Below, piece after piece: positions 56,383-64,000 of a DNA stretch of 64,000 nucleotides. Below the pieces are notes generated by a model, which saw nothing but the letters and a program-made list of their open reading frames with translations, did not search any database and was not told where the DNA came from. The DNA lies in assembly GCA_013180625.2 (NCBI GenBank), contig SNVD02002696.1:36976-100975 (forward strand), read 5' to 3'. The DNA comes from Boswellia sacra (Eukaryota > Streptophyta > Magnoliopsida > Sapindales > Burseraceae). Each line of letters starts with the position of its first letter. Position 1 is the stretch's first letter. Made by a program: the position numbers and the translations under genes.

Positions 56383-58323
56383 TGATTTTTGCTTATGGTT
56401 TTTAAGCTCGATGATGAAATGTGGATGTGTTTTGAGCAATGTGAAATGCCTAAATTGACCTTCAACGGAAAGAAAAGTGTGCTAAGGGAAAAGGATTGAA
56501 AACCTGGAAAATTAACACCCAACTTCAAAAATTCACAAAAGCCAATCAATAAAGAATTTGGCAATGAATCATAGATTTCGAATATCCAAATGTCTAATTT
56601 TCATAGAATTTTATAGTTTAGAAATTAGACTTGAATTCGAGTAGTTATAAGCGATCGAACGAGTGAAGGTCAGGCAAATCAATACAAAGAAAAAAGGCTA
56701 AGCAAATGGTGGGCAACCAACCACTGGTCGACTATGGGCCAACCACCAGCCGGTAGTCCTTTGTTTTCCTTTAGAAATTCTAGATTTTGCCTTCCTTTTT
56801 TGAATGAATCTTCAACTATATGAACACACCCCGCCCCCCACCCCCCCCCAACCCCTATTCCCGGACATACCTTTCAAGACATTCAGAGATTAACTCCCTA
56901 TAGGACACACTTGTGAGAATTCCAAGTAATCCTATTTAGTTTAAAAGTCCTTTGGCCATTTTTATATTGCTCTAAACCTGAAAATGGTAACTCTTGAGAG
57001 CATTTCTCTCTTCTCCCTCTTTTTTTCTTCTTTATTTTACTTGCTTTAGAATAAGCATGTTTAGGTTTAATTTTGCTTAGAAAAGGATGTTTAGGATTTA
57101 TCTTTATGCTTAGAAGCATGATTAGAGTTTTATGAATTGTTTAACCCTTTTTTATTTTGCAAGCTTGGATAAACATATCAAGGTAAGTCTGATATGCCTT
57201 CTTTATTTAAAAACATGCTTAGGAATTTAATTCTTGATTTATTCTTAGAATCATGCCAGGAGTAGATGTTTTGATTAGAATCATGTTAGGATTTGAATTA
57301 ATATTTTTGAATTATGCTTAGAATAAGAATGTTAGAATTATGTTTAGAAAAAACATGCAAGAATTGCCATGATTAGGTTTAAATTCCATGATTACGTTTA
57401 ATTGCCTTGTTTAGAATAACAGTTGAATAATTGTAATAATTATTGCCATGAATAAGCCATGATCTCCTCTACCCCTATTTCTTTTGATAATGCCATGTGA
57501 AGTGATGGTGGACTTACAAATGACAGTTAAAGACCATCATTTCAATTGAAATGCTATGAATGCTATGTCTCTTCTTCTATCATTTCTTTTTTTTGAATTG
57601 TGATGATACCATGAAGTGGTGGTGGACTTACATTTAGTGTGAGAGACTACTTAGAGTGAATAAATGAATGAATGTATGATATGCATGAGAGATTTAATGA
57701 GTAGTGAATAGACTTATATATGGTGATGAGAACTATCTTGTTGAATCTCAACTCGAATGTTTAGATTGAATACTTGATTTGCATGAAGATGCCATGATTT
57801 GAATAACTATCATCGAATATTAGAAGTGTTTTATTTTATTGTTTTATGTATGAATGTATGAATAAAACACTTCTAATACCCCATGTTTGAAAAGGAATGT
57901 AATTTATTCTCCTCATCTCATTCTTTGTATGAATATACACTAATTTTATTGAAATCACCTCATATGCTTTAAGAAGATAAAAATGGAAGCATGTGTGCAT
58001 AAAACGAACAATTTAAGTGGACTATATAACAAACTCAAAATATTTCTATTTGCTATACACTAGTGGAGGTTGGATTTATATCTTGGTGGGCCGAAGGCTA
58101 GTACCTAACTTCTCGAACCTATGTTTGAAAGGATGAGGGTAGTTTAGGTCCCGAAGAGAGGGATCAGATTGCCATCATCCATTTCTCCAATAGAAAATTA
58201 GATGACGACTACATTCTCCAGACATGACTCCACGGCTTGTTTGTGTTCCCTTAAGTCTCAAAAGAGGCTTTGACAAAGTGTGGCAGTTGCAAATGCTCTA
58301 GCAAAATGAAAGCCCCGCTCACA
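56383..58323 (+). repeat. 3' LTR of Tat-like element D
   Basis: Starts TGATTTTTGCTTATGG and ends GCTCACA. Holds the repeated GGTGGACTTACA units (57510, 57625, 57710) and the shared GATGAGGGTAGTTTAGG block at 58133. No primer site follows, as expected for a 3' LTR. Tandem satellite starts immediately after. Confidence 0.6.
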
Positions 58324-60059
58324 CATTGTTTTATATTTATTAACATTAACAAATATATTAGAAACTTAAATATTAATTTAGTGTGTTAAACAACAAGTTT
58401 TTTTTTTTTTGCCTATTTATGATGTCTTTGCATTGTTAAACTTTGTTTTACACTTGTTAACATTAATAAATATACTATAAGCTTAAAATTTTATTAAGTA
58501 TGTTAAACAACAAGTTTTTTACCTATTTATGATGTCTTTGCATTGTTAAACTCTGTTTTACATTTATTAGCATCAATAAATGAATTAGAAGCTCAAATAT
58601 TAATTTAGTAAGTTAAACAACAATTTTTTTGGCCTACTTGTGATGTTTTTGCGCTGTTAAACTTTGCATTATATTTGTTAACAAACAAATTAGAAGCCTA
58701 AACTTTAATTTAGTGTATTAAACAGCAAGTATTTATTCTTATTTATCTTGTCTTCACATTGCTAAGCTTTGTTTTGCATTAACAAATATATTACAAGCTT
58801 AAAATATAAATTGTGTACATCAAAGAACAAGTTTTTTGGTCCATTTATGATGTCATTCGATTGTTAAACATTGTTTTACATTTTGTTGACATTAATAAAT
58901 ATATTAGAAACTTAGATATTAATTTAGTGTGTTAAATAACAAGTTTTTCTTTTTTTCAATTTATGATGTCTTTGCATTGTTAAACTTTGTTTTATATTTG
59001 TTAACATTAACAAATTTATTAGAAGCTTAATATTAATTTAGTATATTAAACAACAAGTTTTTATGCCAATTTTTTTATGTCTTCACATTGTTAAACTCTC
59101 TTTTATTTGTTGACATTAATACATATATTAGAAGATTAAATATTAATTTAACATATCAAAAACCAAGTTTTTTTTGTCTATTTATGATGTCCTTACGTTG
59201 TTAAACTTTTCTTTACATTTGTTGACGTCAAAAAATTTATTATTAGCTTAAATATTAATTAAGTGTGTTAAACAACAAGCTTTTTTTTTTTTTTTGCCTA
59301 TTTAAGAAGTCCTTGCATTGTTAAACATTGGTTTACATTTGTTAACATCAGCATATGTATTGGACGCTTAAATTGTAATTAGTGTGTTAAACAACAAGTT
59401 TTTGTTCCTTTTTCTCTTGTCTCCACAATGTTAATCTTTGTTTTACATTTGTTAACATTAACAAATATTTAGAAGCTTAAATATTAATTTAGCATGTGAA
59501 ACAACAGGTTTTTTGGCCTCTTTATGATGTCATTGGATTTTTAAACATTGTTTTACATTTATTAACATTGGCAAATATGTTAGAAGCTTAAATATTAATT
59601 TAGTGTGTTAAACAAAAAAAAAAATTGCCTATTTATGATGTTTTTGCATTGTTGAACTTTGCTTTGCATTTGTTAACATTAACAAGAATATCAAAAGCTT
59701 AAATTTTAATTTGTTGTGTTAAACAACAAGATTTTATTCTTATTTATATTATCTTTGCATTGTTAAACTTTGTTCTACATTTGTTAACATTAACAATACA
59801 ATTAGAAGCTTAAAATATTAATTTAGTGTGTTAAACAAGAAGTTTTTGGGTCCATTTATGATGTCATTGGATTGTTAAACATTGATTTACATTTATTAAC
59901 ATTAACAAATATATTAAAAACTTAAATATTAATTTAGTGTGTTAAAAAAACAAGTTTTTTTTTCCTATTTATGATGTCTTTTTGTTGTTAAAATTTTTTT
60001 TACGTTTGTTAACATTTACAAATATATTATAAGCCTAAATATTAATTTAGTGTATTAAT
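58324..60059 (+). repeat. Satellite-like tandem array, about 115-bp unit
   Basis: About fifteen degenerate units with landmarks TTAGTGTGTTAAACAACAAG, then a T run, TTTATGATGTC, GCATTGTTAAAC, and TTTGTTAACATTAACAAATA. Unit length varies because of T runs. No coding potential. It stops mid-unit at the copia LTR. Confidence 0.92.
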
Positions 60060-60884
60060 TGTTAGTGTCAACATGACACAATGCATATGCAATACAAATG
60101 ACTTGTCTTTGGCAAACTTGTAATAAAAAAATGAGTTATATTCTTTCCTATATTCACTGTTTCAGAAGCCTTTATTAGGAAGTATTCTATTTATATTTAA
60201 TATCCCTAATTAGATTAGGATATTATTTTAGTATCCTAGTTTAGTTGGGAGTTTATTATATTGCATGCTTCTTATAATGTTGATTAATATTCTGTACTTA
60301 CCATTTGAGTTTGGTTGAGATTCTATAGGATATTGATGAGAAGGACAATTAAACTTCATATATTATATAATGTTATTTTTATAACTTATATAGTACCGCA
60401 TTTCAAGATATTGAGAGAGAGCTTCAACGTAAAATTGAAATATGTCTTTGATTATGTTTTATGAGACTTTTTATTCATGTACGAGGGATTGTAATCATGC
60501 ATGAATTATGTTTAACTCTGTTTGAGTTAGTATACGCTTGAGAAAACTTGAGAGTTGAGTATTTATGTAATTCAGTATCAGACATGATTGTCGTGTGTTA
60601 CTTAACAGTATATTGTTAAGTTATCAATAATAAAGTAGGCAGTGTCACTAAAGCTTAAGATCTTATAGGGATTTTGTTTTAAAAAGATTAGGTTAGCGTA
60701 TGAGAGTGAATCAGCACTATAAACACACTTAAAGATTATACAAATAAGAACTTAGTGAATTACAGCTCTAAACTGCCAGTGGACGTAGGTTTTATAACCG
60801 AACCACGTAAATCCTCTTATGCCATTTTATATTATAGTTTTATGTTATATTATGTATAACTAATCCATACTTTTAGATTTCACA
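60060..60884 (+). repeat. 5' LTR of the copia element
   Basis: TGTTAGTG...TTTCACA, 825 bp, followed by a primer site. The partner LTR is outside the window, so limits rest on TG/CA ends and the primer site. Confidence 0.75.
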
Positions 60885-60886
60885 AT

Positions 60887-60899
60887 TGGCATCAGAGCA
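60887..60899 (+). promoter_or_regulatory. Primer binding site, initiator tRNA-Met
   Basis: TGGCATCAGAGCA is one base off the usual copia site TGGTATCAGAGC. Confidence 0.8.
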
Positions 60900-60944
60900 G
60901 GCTTACTAACATACAAGTGAAGAAAGATCACATTGATTTGAAGG

Positions 60945-62160
60945 CATGGATTTCATACGAAATGAAGGATCTGGATCACAACCACTGATACTTGATGATA
61001 GTAACTATTCCTATTGAAAACTAAGAATGATGATGCATATCAAATCACTTGATGATCGTGCATGGACCAATGTTCTAAGAGGTTGGCTGCCACCAACACA
61101 ATTGAATGCATTCGGAGCTACAAAGCTTAAACCTGAGGAAGAATGGACTGATGAGGTGTACAGGCGTTCCAGTTGGAATTCAAAGGTGCTTAATGCAATT
61201 TTTGCAGTAGTTGATCTTAACAACTTTGATCAAATTTCGAGATGCAAAATGGCTAAAGAAGTTTCAGACATTCTTAAGGTAAAAAATGAAGGTAGAGCTT
61301 CTATTAAAAAAATCTAAATTCATGAGATTAAATTCATAATTTGAGAATCTAATGATGCATTAGGATGAATCAATATCTGATTTTTGTTCAAAGCTATGTC
61401 ATATTACAAAGTATGCATATTTGCTTAGTAGAACTTTTACAAATGCAGAAATTATTAGTAAAGTCATTAGGTCTATTTTTGACAAATTTCAATCAAAGAT
61501 CTCTACCAGTGAAGAAGTCAAGAGTACTGATGAGATGAGAGTTGATCAACTTGTTGAAAATCTTTAGAATTTTGAGATTAAACATAACACAATGAAGCAA
61601 AAAGGTAATAACATTGCATTCACTATCAAAACTGAAAAATCTTGATGATGAAGGTAATTATGAGTTTGATGAAACTGATTCAAAACAAATTGCTTTTCTA
61701 ACAAAAAATTATGTTAAGTTCATGAAAAAGAATTTAGGAAAAAGAATCAAGGAAAGGTGTCAAGCTCAAGTGATGAAAAATTCAGAAAATTCAACAAGAA
61801 GAATAACAAGAAGAGTAAAAAAACAACTTGATAGAGAAAGGCAAATTCTATGCTATGAGTGTTCTAATTATGGGCATGCTCAATCCGAATGTGCTAATCT
61901 CAAAAAGAAGAAGAACAAACGGATGTCTGTCACATAGAGTGATGATTCAAAGACTAATTCAAATGACCAAGAATGTATTAGCAACTTTATGACATGCACA
62001 ACATTTTTAGTTGATAAAGGGCAAGCTATTATAACATATATAACAAGATAATGCAAAATTAGAGATGAAAATTCAAAAGTAGAAAATGATTCTGAGTGCT
62101 ATAAACAGTTGTAAGAAACCTACAATGCACTCTATGCTGAATGGCTGAATCAGAAAGAAG
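60945..62160 (+). pseudogene. Copia gag with zinc knuckle
   Basis: Gag domain text in 61027-61317 (IKSLDDRAWTNVLRGW, then SSWNSKVLNAIF), after a stop near 61018. Broken pieces follow up to 61600. The frame 61614-61937 is basic and ends with a zinc knuckle C-x2-C-x4-H-x4-C (CYECSNYGHAQSEC). At least four stops or shifts. Confidence 0.8.
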
Positions 62161-63110
62161 AAAGCAAGACTTTAAAGAAAGATAATGAAGTGCTAAAATG
62201 TGGGAAAGCGTTTGCTGAAAACTGCATCAATGAACTGGAGTCTACTTTGAAAGACAAAATAGAACATGTTGAGAAAATTATAGTAGATATGGTTGAAAGC
62301 AGAAGGTGTATTGATCAACTCAGAATTGGATCTGCAAAACTTGACCAGGTTTTGAGTCTTAGAAGAGACAGTTCCCACGAACATGGATTGGGTTATTCAG
62401 AAGGTAACATTGCATCTGTATCAAAAATAGTGTTTGTGAAAGCTTTAACATTAGGTAGCACTTCTGAACCTAGCTCAAAATGGTTAAGTCCTAGTTCGAA
62501 AAGTAATGAAGTTTTTGTGTCTCCATTGAGGTCATTTAAGTTCAGTCCTAAAATGGCAAAAAGATTTGTTCCAACATATTATTTTTGTGGTGTCAAACAA
62601 AATATTAGACCTAGATGCTTAAATTGTTTAGTCTTTTACATGAAAGGTCAAAATAGTTCAGGTAATTACCTAAGACATAACAGCAGTGAGTTAAGAAAGA
62701 TAAAACAACCTATAATGTTGCTCTTACTACACTTAAGGACTTTGTTAATGATTTGTGGTATTTTGACAATGGCTATTCCAAGAATATGACTAGAAATAAA
62801 ATTTTTTTGAAAACTCTTGAGCCGTGCAGAAAAGGAAATGTCACATTTGATTATGGTGTAAGCAAAAGGTGATTGGTGAGGGTACTTTAAATGTTAAGGG
62901 CTTACCTAAATTCCAAAATGTTTTGAGTATTGAAGAGTTGAAAGCTAATCTGATTAGCATTAGTCAGATATATGATAACAGGTATGTTATTGACTTTTTT
63001 CATAATAAATCCATGGTTTTAGATAATGTAGGAGAATGCATTTTAGAAGGAAATAGATCTTCTACTAATTGTTACTTGGTAGCAAATGCATTTCATGCTA
63101 GGATATCAGA
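62161..63110 (+). pseudogene. Copia gag tail and protease
   Basis: The 199-codon frame 62190-62789 has a coiled-coil-like Glu/Lys part and a degenerate second zinc-finger text (YFCGVKQNIRPRC). The aspartic protease follows: WYFDNGYSKNMT near 62757, where DSG is expected, so the active site is altered (Ser to Asn). The protease C-terminal part is in 62869-63110 (GLPKFQNVLSIEELKANL). Confidence 0.75.
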
Positions 63111-64000
63111 TTTGGAATTATGGCATCAATATTGAGACATTTAAACTACAAAGACTTCGTCAAACTGACTAAGTTAGGTGTTGTTAGAGTTATTCCTAAA
63201 CTTAATGATAAATCTAATGAAATATGTGGACCATGTCAGTTAACGAAAGAAATTACAGGGTCACATAAGTCTATGTCACATCTTAGCACATTTAAAATAC
63301 TTGATTTGCTTCACATGGATCCAATGAGTCTAATACAAATTAAAAGCATTTCTGATAAGACATATGTATTTGCTTGTGTTGATGATTTCTTTAGAGACAC
63401 CTGGATTGATTTTATTAGAGAAAAATATGACACTTTTAAAGCTTTCAGGAGCCTTTGTGTTAAACTTAAGAAGCAAAACAGGAACATTGACATGATAGTC
63501 AGGATAAGAAGTGACTAATGCAAGGAGTTTGAAAATGTCAAATATGTTGATTTCTGCAAATAACATGGGATTGCACATGAATTTTCAGCCTGTAAAACAC
63601 CTGCACAAAATGGTGTTATTAGAGAAAGAATAGGACACTTCAAGAGATGGCTAGAGTGATATTCAATAGCAAGAAGTTGAACAAAAGGCTATGGGCTGAA
63701 GCTATAAGCAGTGCTCGTTATGTTTCAAATAGAGTTTTTCTTAGATCTGACACAAATCTAGACTCCTTATGAGATTTTAAAAGGAAGAAAACCTAACTTG
63801 AAATATTTTCATGTTTTTGGATGCAAATGTTACATCTTCAATAACAAAGAGCAGTTAAGTAAATTTGAACCAAAAAGTGATGAACGAGTCTTTGTAGGAT
63901 ATGCACTAAACAGCAAGGCATTTCATGTTTATAACCTTCGAACTAAGACTATAATGGATCTACAAATGTAATGTTCAATGACTTTGATGATTATGCAAAG
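63111..64000 (+). pseudogene. Copia GAG-pre-integrase and integrase core, cut by window end
   Basis: The frame 63120-63518 carries LNYKDFVKLTKLGVVR, the zinc-binding CGPCQL text and the integrase core start with VDDFFRDTW (first Asp). The second Asp is in RIRSD at about 63510. Past a stop the text continues (QNGVI near 63610, ERIGHFKRW, then YHVFGCKCY-like FHVFGCKCY near 63820). The Glu expected after QNGVV lies at a damaged spot. Confidence 0.8.

Larger units (their letters stand above)
60060..64000 (+). mobile_element. Ty1/copia retrotransposon, 5' part (runs off the window)
   Basis: LTR, initiator-Met primer site, gag, protease, GAG-pre-integrase and integrase in copia order. RT and the 3' LTR lie beyond 64000. 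Inserted into the satellite array. Several stops and frameshifts make it inactive. Confidence 0.9.

Noticed and set aside
58324..60059. CRISPR-like array.
   Set aside because: Units are degenerate over their full length with no unique spacers, and the setting is a plant nuclear genome; it is a satellite.

Overview
The window looks like repeat-rich plant (angiosperm, probably dicot) nuclear DNA. It is AT-rich and made almost wholly of transposable elements: Ty3/gypsy LTR retrotransposons of the Tat/Ogre and Athila types, Ty1/copia elements, a CACTA (En/Spm) DNA transposon and satellite DNA. I see no ordinary host gene, tRNA, rRNA or prokaryotic feature. Most coding regions are decayed relics. 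The exception is an intact, intronless LOG gene (cytokinin-activating phosphoribohydrolase) at 43529-44179, carried inside an LTR retrotransposon.

Layout: 1-3592 and 12113-13215 are one minus-strand Tat-like element (gag plus 5' LTR), split by element E1 (3593-12117; LTRs, TAAAC target duplication, tRNA-Asp primer site). 13215-16750 is a decayed minus-strand copia element. 16750-23010 is plus-strand Tat element B (LTR, gag, start of protease), joined to an LTR fragment. 23338-51770 is Tat element C (5' LTR, gag, protease, RT, RNase H, integrase, two antisense accessory ORFs, partial 3' LTR). A 14-kb CACTA transposon (35280-49289, GAG duplication) interrupts an antisense ORF of C. Element E2 (38846-47089, TTCAG duplication) is nested in that CACTA. 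51780-58323 is the 3' half of another Tat element (D). 58324-60059 is a roughly 115-bp satellite array. 60060-64000 is the 5' part of a copia element that inserted into the array.

Main result: E1 and E2 have clearly different LTRs but the same internal plan. The RT-RNaseH-integrase part of pol is gone. In its place, after a short post-pol segment, lies a two-gene cassette: a roughly 183-codon gene for a basic, cysteine-rich protein, then a 216-codon LOG gene. The cysteine-rich protein resembles in layout the small zinc-finger nucleic-acid-binding proteins of carlaviruses (a proposal from memory, not a search). The LOG copies differ largely at silent sites around the catalytic motifs, which suggests past selection for function. 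The E2 LOG is fully open; the E1 LOG has two 1-bp deletions. A retroelement carrying a hormone-activating enzyme beside a possible nucleic-acid-binding regulator is the candidate undescribed system here.
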